52,916 nucleotides of DNA from Eubacteriales bacterium (GTDB lineage: Bacteria; Bacillota; Clostridia; Oscillospirales; Oscillospiraceae). Under the pieces are notes generated by a model, which saw nothing but the letters and a program-made list of their open reading frames with translations, was not told the DNA's origin and made no database searches. Positions 26,702-34,570 of the stretch are shown in pieces (position 1 is the first letter of the stretch; each line of letters begins with the position of its first letter). The stretch covers positions 1 through 52,916 of the forward strand of contig JAUNQI010000015.1 in assembly GCA_030536255.1 (NCBI GenBank), in the 5' to 3' direction. The position numbers and the translations under genes are program-made.

Positions 26702-27703
26702 ATGGCACTGTTTGAAAACTATGATAGACGCATAGAAAAAATCAACGGCGTTCTCGCTCAGTACGGCCTTTCCTCCGTTGAAGAGTGCAGAGAGATCTGC
26801 AAGGCAAAGGGCTTTGATCCGTACGAGATCGTCGGCGGAATTCAGCCTATCTGCTTTGAGAATGTTAAGTGGGCATACTGCGTTGGCGCAGCAATCGCAA
26901 TCAAGTCCGGTGCAAAGAACGCTGCCGAAGCAGCGAAGCTGATCGGTGTCGGTCTTCAGGCATTCTGCCTGAACGGTTCTGTTGCAGAAGACCGTAAAGT
27001 CGGTCTCGGCCACGGCAACCTCGGTGCAATGCTTCTCAGCGATGAGACCAAGTGCTTTGCATTCCTCGCAGGCCACGAGTCCTTCGCAGCTGCAGAAGGT
27101 GCAATCGGTATTGTTAAGAACGCAAACAAGGCACGTAAAGAGCCTCTGCGCGTTATCCTGAACGGTCTTGGCAAGGACGCTGCTCAGATCATTTCCCGTA
27201 TCAATGGCTTCACCTATGTCCAGACTCAGTTTGACTACTTCACCGGCGAGCTCAAGGTCGTTAAGGAGATCCGTTACTCCGAGACCGAGCGTGCAAACGT
27301 TCGCTGCTACGGTGCAGACGATGTCCGCGAAGGCGTTGCAATTATGCACTCCGAGGGCGTTGATGTTTCTATCACCGGTAACTCCACCAACCCGACCCGC
27401 TTCCAGCATCCTGTTGCAGGCACCTACAAGAAGGAATGCATCGAGCAGGGCAAGAAGTACTTCTCCGTTGCATCCGGCGGCGGCACAGGCCGTACCCTTC
27501 ACCCGGACAACATGGCAGCAGGCCCTGCTTCCTACGGCATGACCGATACCATGGGTCGTATGCACTCCGATGCTCAGTTTGCAGGCTCCTCCTCTGTTCC
27601 TGCACACGTTGAGATGATGGGCTTCCTCGGTGCTGGCAACAACCCGATGGTCGGTATGACTGTTGCAGTTGCAGTTGCGACCAACGAAGCAATCAACAAG
27701 TAA
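26702..27703 (+). CDS. GGGtGRT-family protein of unknown function
   Basis: This 333-residue protein has the family-defining SGGGTGRTLHPDN at about 258-270, plus FLAGHESFAAAEGA near 121-134 and a glycine-rich GFLGAGNNPMVGMTVAVAVA near the C-terminus. The family occurs in anaerobic bacteria with a NifU-like partner and has no known reaction. The glycine-rich motif could bind phosphate or a nucleotide, which is inference. AAGGAGG precedes the ATG. Codon use is among the most biased in the window. A strong terminator follows. Confidence 0.8.
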   Translation: MALFENYDRRIEKINGVLAQYGLSSVEECREICKAKGFDPYEIVGGIQPICFENVKWAYCVGAAIAIKSGAKNAAEAAKLIGVGLQAFCLNGSVAEDRKVGLGHGNLGAMLLSDETKCFAFLAGHESFAAAEGAIGIVKNANKARKEPLRVILNGLGKDAAQIISRINGFTYVQTQFDYFTGELKVVKEIRYSETERANVRCYGADDVREGVAIMHSEGVDVSITGNSTNPTRFQHPVAGTYKKECIEQGKKYFSVASGGGTGRTLHPDNMAAGPASYGMTDTMGRMHSDAQFAGSSSVPAHVEMMGFLGAGNNPMVGMTVAVAVATNEAINK

Positions 27704-27726
27704 TTTATTTGCAATAGAATACCAAA

Positions 27727-27768
27727 GAAGCACTTCCCGGATTAACCGGGGAGTGCTTCAAATTTTTT
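27727..27768 (+). terminator. Rho-independent terminator after the GGGtGRT gene
   Basis: The stem GAAGCACTTCCCGG (27727-27740) pairs with CCGGGGAGTGCTTC (27746-27759) with one G-T pair around a short loop. It is followed by AAATTTTTTG. Confidence 0.9.
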
Positions 27769-27872
27769 GAGTGAGTAAATATCTATTATATTATTCGGTG
27801 TCTATGTCTTATCTGATACTTTTTTGGAAATAATAAATCTTTAATTTAGATGATGGTATAAGACGGAAAATT

Positions 27873-29705
27873 TTAATTATCGGTTTCCGGCTCTTCGTCC
27901 TCACTATGCAGGCTGTCCAGCTTTGCAAAGTAGAAATCATGGGCCTCTGAATATTCCGCATTGAAGGTTTCGTCGCTCCCCTGATGCAGGGAAGAAATAT
28001 AGTCATGGGAGAGGGTGGCAAGCTCAGGCTTGACACGAGCCACGGTAGCGATGCCGATGTTGGAGCAGATATCGGAAATACGCTCCAGATCCGAGAGAAG
28101 ATTCTGGAAGTCATTGCTGACAAGGAAGTTGCATTTTCCGGAATAAAGCCGGTCAAGATGGCTTACGCGGACGGAGTTTATGACATCGTCAGTAACCTCT
28201 TCAAGCGGCTCAATATGCTGCGCGGAGATGAAGTCACGTTTCTTAAAGGCAAGGGCTGCGTTATCGAGAATGTGATCCAGAAGCTCTTTCATAACATCCA
28301 GCTCACTCTGGGCCAACGCTGAAAAAGATGCTTCCTGTTCCGAGAGATTCTGAGCTGTTTCCGAAATATTGACAGCGTGGTCTCCGAGCCTTTCAAACTC
28401 AGAAGTAACACGGTAGTACTGGTCAAGCATTCTTGTATGCAGATCCTCATGGACATATGCAGAGAAATTGACAAGATAACCGCTTACCCGGTCAGTCATT
28501 AAGTCGATATAGTTTTCTTCCTGCTGAAGTTTTTCAAATTCAGCCTGGTCAAAATGACGCAGAAGACCAAAAGCTCTGTCAAAATTCGCACGCGAAGCAT
28601 CGAACATTGCGCAGAGAATATCATAGGAGCTTCTGAAAGCAAGTGCCGGGGTTTTATAGAAATTGGTATTGAGCGCTTCAAGCTTCTCTATATAGGGATT
28701 TATGGGAACAGGATCGTCGTGAATAATGATTCGGCTCAGCTTTTCATATACCGGGATCATGGAGAATAACAGGACAGCACAGCTGAGATTGAATATTGTA
28801 TTCGTATTTGCGATTCCACCAGATGTGATCGGTGCGCTCCAGATGTTGTCCAGAAGACCCGTGAGACGCGCGATCGTAACACCGATCAGAACTACAACGG
28901 TTTCGCTCAGATTGAAAAGAATATGGACAACGCCGACTCTTTTGGCTTCTGCTTTGGCGCCTATGGAGCATACGATTGCCGTAGTAACGCAGTCACCGAG
29001 GTAGATACCGACGATGGCGGTGTATATTGCCTTGAAGGTCAGCAGGCCGGTAGTGGAGAATGCCTGAAGAATACCGATCGTAGCGGAAGAGCTCTGCAGA
29101 GCGAAGGCTACACCGGCACCGGAGAGATAGCTCAGAAGGGGGCTCCTTTCAAGCTGGGAGAAAATAGACTCGAATATTCCGGTTTCGCTCAGAGAGCTTA
29201 CCGCTCCCGTCATATTGAGCAGACCGCTGAAGAGAATACCGAATCCAATGAATATTTTACCGATTCGATCAGAGCTTTTAAATTTAAAAGCCATGATAAG
29301 AATAATTCCTATAATCAGTGCAAGAGGTGCAAGCGTTGCCGGCTTGAAAAGCTGAAGCCATGAGGCAGACGTGGTATTCAGGTCAAGAAGGCGGATGATC
29401 TGTCCGGTTACGGTAGTACCGACGTTTGCTCCGATAATAATGCCAAGGGATTGTCTCAGCGTGATGATTCCGGCACCGACAAGTCCGGAAGTGATAACGA
29501 TCGTTGCAGTAGAGGACTGAATCAGCGCAGTTACGGCCATTCCCAGAAGAAACGCTGTGAATGTATTTCTGGTACATTTTTCCAGCGCCAGCTTTAATGT
29601 TCCGGAAGAGCTTTCTTTCAGGCTGTCTCCCATAAGGCGCATGCCGTAAAGGAACATTGCGAGACCGCCGAATAAAGAAATAATAGTAAAAATATTCAAT
29701 TTCAC
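27873..29705 (-). CDS. Na+/phosphate cotransporter family protein with PhoU-like domain
   Basis: This 610-residue protein has an N-terminal membrane part (about 1-330) carrying the two inverted Na/Pi-cotransporter repeats with their QSSTATIVITSGLVGAG and QSSSATIGILQAF signatures and the GANVGTTVTG turn. A soluble C-terminal part (about 350-590) resembles PhoU, with helical blocks such as SEFERLGDHAVNISE and LSDLERISDICSNIG. It probably imports phosphate with sodium, with the PhoU part giving regulation. It is a single gene, convergent with the operon ending at 27703. Confidence 0.9.
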   Translation of the reverse strand: MKLNIFTIISLFGGLAMFLYGMRLMGDSLKESSSGTLKLALEKCTRNTFTAFLLGMAVTALIQSSTATIVITSGLVGAGIITLRQSLGIIIGANVGTTVTGQIIRLLDLNTTSASWLQLFKPATLAPLALIIGIILIMAFKFKSSDRIGKIFIGFGILFSGLLNMTGAVSSLSETGIFESIFSQLERSPLLSYLSGAGVAFALQSSSATIGILQAFSTTGLLTFKAIYTAIVGIYLGDCVTTAIVCSIGAKAEAKRVGVVHILFNLSETVVVLIGVTIARLTGLLDNIWSAPITSGGIANTNTIFNLSCAVLLFSMIPVYEKLSRIIIHDDPVPINPYIEKLEALNTNFYKTPALAFRSSYDILCAMFDASRANFDRAFGLLRHFDQAEFEKLQQEENYIDLMTDRVSGYLVNFSAYVHEDLHTRMLDQYYRVTSEFERLGDHAVNISETAQNLSEQEASFSALAQSELDVMKELLDHILDNAALAFKKRDFISAQHIEPLEEVTDDVINSVRVSHLDRLYSGKCNFLVSNDFQNLLSDLERISDICSNIGIATVARVKPELATLSHDYISSLHQGSDETFNAEYSEAHDFYFAKLDSLHSEDEEPETDN

Positions 29706-29745
29706 ACCTCATAAAATAATGTGGATCATTACTGTAAGGATTAAA

Positions 29746-29774
29746 ATTATAATATCATACCGCCCGGATTTAAA
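29746..29774 (-). promoter_or_regulatory. Candidate promoter of the Na/Pi cotransporter gene
   Basis: On the minus strand a consensus TATAAT (29751-29746) lies 17 bases after a weak TTTAAA (29774-29769). An upstream TTGACA (29784-29779) pairs less well with TATGAT at 19 bases. Confidence 0.4.
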
Positions 29775-29829
29775 CAATTGTCAAACGTGATAAGAATTGG
29801 ATTTCTTGCATTATATTTATACGATAAAG

Positions 29830-29858
29830 TTGAGTAATATTTCCATATATGATATAAA
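29830..29858 (+). promoter_or_regulatory. Sigma-A promoter of the SIS/glycerate kinase operon
   Basis: TTGAGT (29830-29835), a 17-base spacer ending in TGA (extended -10) and TATAAA (29853-29858) form a good promoter. The roughly 85-base leader contains a CCCGGC...GCCGGG inverted repeat (29877-29882 with 29917-29922), which could fold in the RNA. Confidence 0.6.
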
Positions 29859-29950
29859 TAGAACAGAGAGATAATACCCGGCCAGGTACGGCATAAGCAT
29901 CCGTTTCACTGTGAATGCCGGGCTTGATAAACAAATATGCGGAGGACAGT

Positions 29951-30556
29951 ATGATTTCTGAAAAAGCGCTGAAGTCTGTTGAAAACGCAATTGAAACAGA
30001 AGCGGATTGTATTGCAAAGCTTAAAGAGTTTGTGGATTCGGAGCAGTTTTCCAAGGCAGTGGAGCTGCTGAAAGATGCGGAACGAATCGGCACGTCCGGA
30101 TGCGGCCATTCCGGAATTCTCTGCCAGCATATCGCGCATTTGCTGTGCTGCATTGAGAGACCGGCGAGATTTATTTCTCCGGCGGAAGCGGTACATGGAG
30201 CTACCGGATTCCTGAAAGAAAATGACGTGATGATTTTCGTTTCAAGAGGCGGAAAAACCTCGGAGCTGATGCCAGTAATTGACATCTGCAAGGCAAAGAA
30301 CGTAAAGATCATAACGATGACGGAAAATATGGATTCTCCAATGGCAAAGCTGTCAGACGTAGTGCTGAAAATGTTTATCACAAGAGAGACGGATAAATGG
30401 AATACGCAGGGAACAACAAGCTTTACCGTGGGAGCGGTCCTTATTCATGCGCTCCAGGCTGCACTGATTGAGGAAACGGATTATCAGGCAGAGCAGTTTG
30501 GCCTGATTCACCCAGGCGGCGCGGTAGGAGAGAGACTGAACGGGAAAGGTCTGTGA
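29951..30556 (+). CDS. SIS-domain sugar-phosphate isomerase-like protein
   Basis: This 201-residue single SIS domain resembles the isomerase half of KpsF/GutQ (arabinose-5-phosphate isomerase) and also 6-phospho-3-hexuloisomerase. Visible features are GTSGCGHSGILCQHIAH near residue 40, the sugar-phosphate loop VSRGGKTSELMPVI near 85 and the C-terminal HPGGAVGERL, a KdsD/GutQ-like ending. CBS domains of full GutQ proteins are absent. The ATG at 29951 follows GCGGAGGACAGT. Glycerate kinase begins seven bases after the stop, so the two act together, probably in conversion of a sugar phosphate or an unusual carbon source. The exact substrate is unknown. Confidence 0.75.
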   Translation: MISEKALKSVENAIETEADCIAKLKEFVDSEQFSKAVELLKDAERIGTSGCGHSGILCQHIAHLLCCIERPARFISPAEAVHGATGFLKENDVMIFVSRGGKTSELMPVIDICKAKNVKIITMTENMDSPMAKLSDVVLKMFITRETDKWNTQGTTSFTVGAVLIHALQAALIEETDYQAEQFGLIHPGGAVGERLNGKGL

Positions 30557-30562
30557 TGAAAA

Positions 30563-31810
30563 ATGTCTGTTTCATTGAGAAATGATGCGGAAAAAATAAT
30601 AAATACCGCGATATCCGCCGTGAAGCCGGATACTGCGGTAAAAAAAGCTCTGACAAAGATCATTCCGGAATTAAACGGCTCAGGGCGGATTATTTTAATT
30701 GCCGTAGGAAAAGCTTCCTGGCAGATGGCAAACGCTGCGAATGATCTGCTGAAGGAGAGAATATCTGTTGGAGCTGTTATAACGAAGCATGGGCACAGCC
30801 TGGGACAGATCGGAGAACTTGAAATTTATGAGGCTGGTCATCCCGTTCCGGACGAAAACTCATTCCGGGCGACAGACCGGGTGATTGAACTGGTTTCCGG
30901 ATTAAACGCTGAGGATTCCGTCCTTTTTCTGGTTTCCGGAGGAGGATCCGCCCTTTTTGAAAAACCAATGATTCCGGCGCAGGAGCTGAAGGATATTACG
31001 GATCAGCTGCTTGGCTGCGGGGCGGATATCCGGGAAATCAATACCATCCGCAAGCGTCTGTCGGCTGTAAAAGGCGGGAAATTTGCCCGGCTATGCAGCC
31101 CGGCAAAAGTATATTCGGTGATTTTGTCGGATATCATCGGAGACCCGCTGGATATGATCGCATCCGGTCCGGCACATCCTGACAGCAGCACATCTGCTCA
31201 GGCGATAGGAATAGTAGAGAAATACGGACTTTCGGTTTCTGAAAAAGCAATGGCGCTGATCAAAACGGAGACGCCGAAGGAGCTGCCGTTTGTCGAAACA
31301 TTTATTGCCGGGAACGTCGTTCAGCTTTGTGAAGCGGCGGCAAAAAAAGCGGAGGAGCTTGGGTATGAGACGCAGATCCTGACTTCCTGCCTCAGTTGTA
31401 CGGCACGAGATGCCGGCGTATTTCTGGCGAATATCGCCAGACAGTACAGGGAAACCGACCATAGCCTGGCTTTTATTTGCGGAGGAGAAACGGTCGTAAA
31501 GCTTACCGGTAACGGGTTAGGCGGAAGAAATCAGGAGCTTGCTCTTGCGGCGGCAGACGGTATTTCGGGTCTCTGCAATGCAGCACTTTTCTCCGTCGGC
31601 TCTGACGGAACAGACGGTCCAACGGATGCAGCCGGAGGCTATGTAGATGGAGATACAAAATCCGCCCTTCTGGAGCGGAATATTGATATTTACTCCGTAC
31701 TGGAACAGAATGACTCCTACCATGCTCTGGAGAGAGCGGGGGGATTGATCTTTACAGGGCCTACCGGGACAAACGTAAATGATCTGAACGTATTGCTTAT
31801 TAAGGTATAA
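30563..31810 (+). CDS. Glycerate 2-kinase (MOFRL/DUF4147 type)
   Basis: This 415-residue glycerate kinase of the GckA/TtuD class phosphorylates D-glycerate, usually at the 2-position, sending it to 2-phosphoglycerate and lower glycolysis. Visible motifs are the N-terminal VGKASWQMANAA, the glycine-rich LVSGGGSALFE near 125, NTIRKRLSAVKGGK near 155, FICGGETVVKLTGNGLGGRN near 310 and the MOFRL-type end SVGSDGTDGPTDAAGG, with GPTGTNVNDL. It forms an operon with the SIS gene. A hydroxypyruvate or tartronate reductase, often linked to this kinase, is not in the window. Confidence 0.88.
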   Translation: MSVSLRNDAEKIINTAISAVKPDTAVKKALTKIIPELNGSGRIILIAVGKASWQMANAANDLLKERISVGAVITKHGHSLGQIGELEIYEAGHPVPDENSFRATDRVIELVSGLNAEDSVLFLVSGGGSALFEKPMIPAQELKDITDQLLGCGADIREINTIRKRLSAVKGGKFARLCSPAKVYSVILSDIIGDPLDMIASGPAHPDSSTSAQAIGIVEKYGLSVSEKAMALIKTETPKELPFVETFIAGNVVQLCEAAAKKAEELGYETQILTSCLSCTARDAGVFLANIARQYRETDHSLAFICGGETVVKLTGNGLGGRNQELALAAADGISGLCNAALFSVGSDGTDGPTDAAGGYVDGDTKSALLERNIDIYSVLEQNDSYHALERAGGLIFTGPTGTNVNDLNVLLIKV

Positions 31811-31853
31811 AAACATCCCCCTGAGGAATTGCACGATTCCTGGGGGTATGTTT
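31811..31853. terminator. Bidirectional terminator between glycerate kinase and PocR-AraC genes
   Basis: AAACAT-CCCCC-GGAAT pairs with ATTCC-GGGGG-ATGTTT with small bulges around a TGCACG loop. It sits between two convergent stop codons and can serve both strands. Confidence 0.7.
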
Positions 31854-31877
31854 GTTCTTGCCAGTTTATTTGTATTG

Positions 31878-33128
31878 TTATTTTCTGAACTGTCCGGGGG
31901 TGATCCCGGTGATCCGGTGAAAAACTCTGCAGAAGTAACTCTGATCGGAAAAACCGACGGAGAGCGCAATATCTGTCATGGTATAGTCGGTTAAGAGCAG
32001 AAGCTGCTTGCTTTCTTCAACCCGTACCCTGTTCAGGTGTTCCCGGAAGCTTATTCCGACGGTATCCAGAAACAGCTTGGAAAAATAATTTGTGCTGAGT
32101 CCTGTTTCCTGTGCGGCGCTTTCTACGGTTATCGGTTTGCTGTAATTTGCCGCAATATACTGCAGGGCATGACGTATATACGGATTTCCCTTATGTGAAG
32201 AACCGGTCATTGCATTCATATAGTTTTCCGTGATATCCTGAAGGAGAAAACAGACCTTTTCAAAATCCTCTTCCTGACTGATCAGAGAAAGGAATTTGCT
32301 GCTGAGCTCGTAGATGCTCTCCGGTCTGGCTCCGCCCTCAATCGAGATCCGGGAGAGAAGGATCGCAAGCTCTATCGCTCTTGTGCGTACCGCTTCGATC
32401 TTTCCTCCTTCGCTGAAGAGAACGTATCCCAGATAATCGTTCAGGAGATCCATTACTTCCTGTTTGTTTCCCGTTCTGGCCTTTGTGAGCAGCAGCTGCT
32501 CTTTCTCATAGAGAACACTGCCGGAATTTGGAATGTCCTGCCCCTTGTACATCTGTATGGCTTCATTGAGCCTGGACTGCTGATAAAGCTTTTCGTGAGT
32601 CTGGAGCAGAATTGCCCTCTCTGCGGGTAACAAAGGCATGAGAAGATCGTTGACAAGCTTGCTGAGATAGCCGGTTTTATCCGGGGACAGGATCGGGATA
32701 TCCTGTGAATTGTCATACAGATCCAGTGCCTGTGCCGGAGTAATGCTGAATTTGTCTGTTATTGTACTAATCAGGGTGCTGTCCGGTTTGTCCATCAGGA
32801 AAGGGCCGATGAGGATGCTTCCGAGCATTTCGCCCCGGTTTGCTATGGAGTACGCAATATAGTTGAGACCGGCATGGCAGGTAAAGATATAGGCTTCGCC
32901 GAGCCTGTTCGCCTGATAAGCGGATTTCTTTTGAAGAGTTGAACAATCACTGGCGGAAAATGCAAAATGGTTAAGCTTCTGGCAATAGTTCGGGTTTTCT
33001 CCAATCAGCATCATCAGCTTTCCGTCCGGATCAAGAAGACGCAGGGTCAGATCCGTATAATTGTGAAGGGTTTCCAGAATGCTTTTTATTCTCTGTGCAG
33101 GAACAAATGAAAAAAGAATGCTGTTCAT
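31878..33128 (-). CDS. AraC-family regulator with PocR ligand-binding domain (copy A)
   Basis: This 416-residue transcription factor has an N-terminal PocR domain (about 10-160), with the conserved CHAGLNYIAYSI and IGPFLMDKPD segments, a helical linker and a C-terminal AraC/XylS domain (about 315-416) with both helix-turn-helix units and the signature IALSVGFSDQSYFCRVFHRI. PocR domains are thought to sense small organic molecules and, in Salmonella, control cobalamin and propanediol genes. It is divergent from the ABC importer/URO-D operon. A paralogue with the same layout (44070-45332) faces the corrinoid operon, so the two loci are probably controlled alike. Confidence 0.9.
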   Translation of the reverse strand: MNSILFSFVPAQRIKSILETLHNYTDLTLRLLDPDGKLMMLIGENPNYCQKLNHFAFSASDCSTLQKKSAYQANRLGEAYIFTCHAGLNYIAYSIANRGEMLGSILIGPFLMDKPDSTLISTITDKFSITPAQALDLYDNSQDIPILSPDKTGYLSKLVNDLLMPLLPAERAILLQTHEKLYQQSRLNEAIQMYKGQDIPNSGSVLYEKEQLLLTKARTGNKQEVMDLLNDYLGYVLFSEGGKIEAVRTRAIELAILLSRISIEGGARPESIYELSSKFLSLISQEEDFEKVCFLLQDITENYMNAMTGSSHKGNPYIRHALQYIAANYSKPITVESAAQETGLSTNYFSKLFLDTVGISFREHLNRVRVEESKQLLLLTDYTMTDIALSVGFSDQSYFCRVFHRITGITPGQFRK

Positions 33129-33187
33129 CTTAGCCCCGAAAATTAAAAGAAATATGTGATAATTACAATAATCAAATTTGCGGAAGT

Positions 33188-33216
33188 ATTATAATATATT
33201 AAAAATATAAATACAA
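33188..33216 (-). promoter_or_regulatory. Promoter of PocR-AraC copy A
   Basis: On the minus strand, -35 TTGTAT (33216-33211), 17 bases, then -10 TATAAT (33193-33188). The -10 and the first transcribed bases lie in a 39-base block (33162-33200) that is also conserved before copy B. Confidence 0.65.
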
Positions 33217-33320
33217 TAGGATGGAGACAGGAAAAGAGCAGAAAGAATTTTCTGCGGTTTTGTTATACAGACAGATACGGGAGAAAGTACAGGAAAAAAA
33301 GAGACAATACAACTTACCGG

Positions 33321-33349
33321 TTGAAGTTTGTTGAAAGTAGGAGTATATT
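33321..33349 (+). promoter_or_regulatory. Promoter of the ABC importer/URO-D operon
   Basis: TTGAAG (33321-33326), a 17-base spacer and TATATT (33344-33349) give a well-spaced sigma-A promoter about 155 bases before the binding-protein start. Its -10 box lies inside the palindrome at 33343-33361. Confidence 0.6.
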
Positions 33350-33361
33350 TTGTTAATATAC
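33343..33361. promoter_or_regulatory. Operator-like palindrome over the -10 box
   Basis: Perfect arms GTATATT (33343-33349) and AATATAC (33355-33361) flank TTGTT. The overlap with the -10 box suits a repressor site. The AraR-like GntR protein encoded in the operon is the natural candidate, by inference. Confidence 0.5.
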
Positions 33362-33416
33362 ACAACAATCATAGTAATGAACGAAAAAATTAGGCTCACG
33401 TTCATGTATGATTCAC

Positions 33417-33463
33417 AGTTTTGAAGAACTGGAGGAAACAGCAAACAGTACAGCTTCAAAACT
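33417..33463 (+). repeat. Inverted repeat in the 5' leader of the binding-protein gene
   Basis: AGTTTTGAAG (33417-33426) pairs perfectly with CTTCAAAACT (33454-33463). The 27-base loop contains a free-standing GGAGG that no start codon uses. It may be an RNA structure that affects translation or mRNA stability. Confidence 0.45.
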
Positions 33464-33502
33464 AAACAATACAATTGAGCCGAAAAAATGGAGGAAAGCA
33501 AA

Positions 33503-34485
33503 ATGAAAAAGGTTCTCGCACTTGTACTCGCATTGGTCATGGTCTTTGCTCTTTGCGCGTATGCATCCGCAGAAGAGACTGTAAAAGTCGCTTACATTTC
33601 CAAGATGCTTACCAACCCTTGGTTCGTTCTTCAGGATCAGGCCTTGCAGCAGCAGCTGAAGAGCTCGGCGTAGAGTACTTCGCAATCGATGCAAACCTTG
33701 ATGATGAGGCTTGCGACGCAGCTATCGATAATGCACTTGCACAGGATATCGACGGTCTTGCAATCTGCATTACCAACCAGGGCAACGGTCCTGCAGTTTC
33801 CATGAAGTGCCGTGAAAAGGGCGTTGAGATCATCACCTGCGATGATAACATCGTTGATGAAAACGACGAGCCTGTTCCTCACGTTGGCATGCCCACCAAG
33901 GAAGTTGGCGTTCTCGGCGGCGAGATGCTCGCAAAGATGGCAACTGAGCAGGGCTTCTTCGAGGAAGGCAATGTTGTTAAAGTTCTGCAGATAGATGCTC
34001 CTGACATCTCCGTTCTCGGTGAGAGACTCGTTGGATACAAAGAGGCTCTTCTTGCAAATACCCCGCTTACTGAGGATGACTTCATTGTTGTTGAGACCGA
34101 AGAGTGCATGCTCGAGGACTCTATCGCAGCTGTTCAGCCGGTTATCCAGGGACATCCTGAAGTAACCCACTGGATCTGCGGCGCTGTTAATGATGACTCT
34201 GCAGTTGCAGCTATCAAGGCAATTGAAGAGCAGGGCAGAATTCCTCTTGAGCACACCATGATTTGCGGTCTCGGCGGATACTCCCTCGCAGTTGAAGAGT
34301 TCGAGAGAGAAAACGGCAACTTCATGACGGTTGTTCTTGATCCGTGGCAGGAAGGCTACACTGCAATGTATCACCTTTACAACAAGATCACCAAGGGCGA
34401 AGAAATGCCTGTGAACACATTTGTAAACGGTACAGTTGCTACGCTTGACAACTGGACTGATCTTATCGATCCTGACGTAGCATAA
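33503..34485 (+). pseudogene. Pentose-type ABC transporter substrate-binding protein, frameshifted by one base
   Basis: The ATG at 33503 follows GGAGGAAAGCAAA and gives a signal peptide (MKKVLALVLALVMVFALCAY, cut near ASA-EE). The frame stops at 33673, yet the rest of the protein continues perfectly in the next frame to 34485. Adding one G to the GG near 33641 would restore WFVLQDQ-GLAAAAEELGVE and give a 327-residue protein. That protein matches periplasmic sugar-binding proteins of the RbsB/AraF group: ANLDDEACDAAIDNALAQ, VGMPTKEVGVLGGEMLA and the AraF-like HPEVTHWICGAVNDDSAV. Codon bias is that of a highly expressed gene with no other decay, so the deletion is either a sequence error or very recent. 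It is the importer's ligand receptor. The ATPase and permease genes follow. Confidence 0.85.
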
Positions 34486-34503
34486 TCTCTGGAGCATAAT
34501 ATT

Positions 34504-34533
34504 ACAGGCGGAGTCAAATCCGCCTGTTTTTTT
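34504..34533 (+). terminator. Intercistronic terminator after the binding-protein gene
   Basis: ACAGGCGGA and TCCGCCTGT form a perfect 9-bp stem followed by seven T residues. Placed between the binding protein and ATPase genes, it probably lets only part of transcription pass, so the receptor is made in excess over the membrane complex. Confidence 0.85.
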
Positions 34534-34570
34534 ACTTGACCAATTTAATAGGAGGACGGAATACAGAATC

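Noticed and set aside
25973..27733. 586-residue open frame on the minus strand opposite the NifU-like and GGGtGRT genes
   Set aside because: It spans two well-supported genes and both their boundaries. Strong codon bias in highly expressed genes often leaves long antisense frames open. The translation is rich in Cys, His and Leu and shows no family features.
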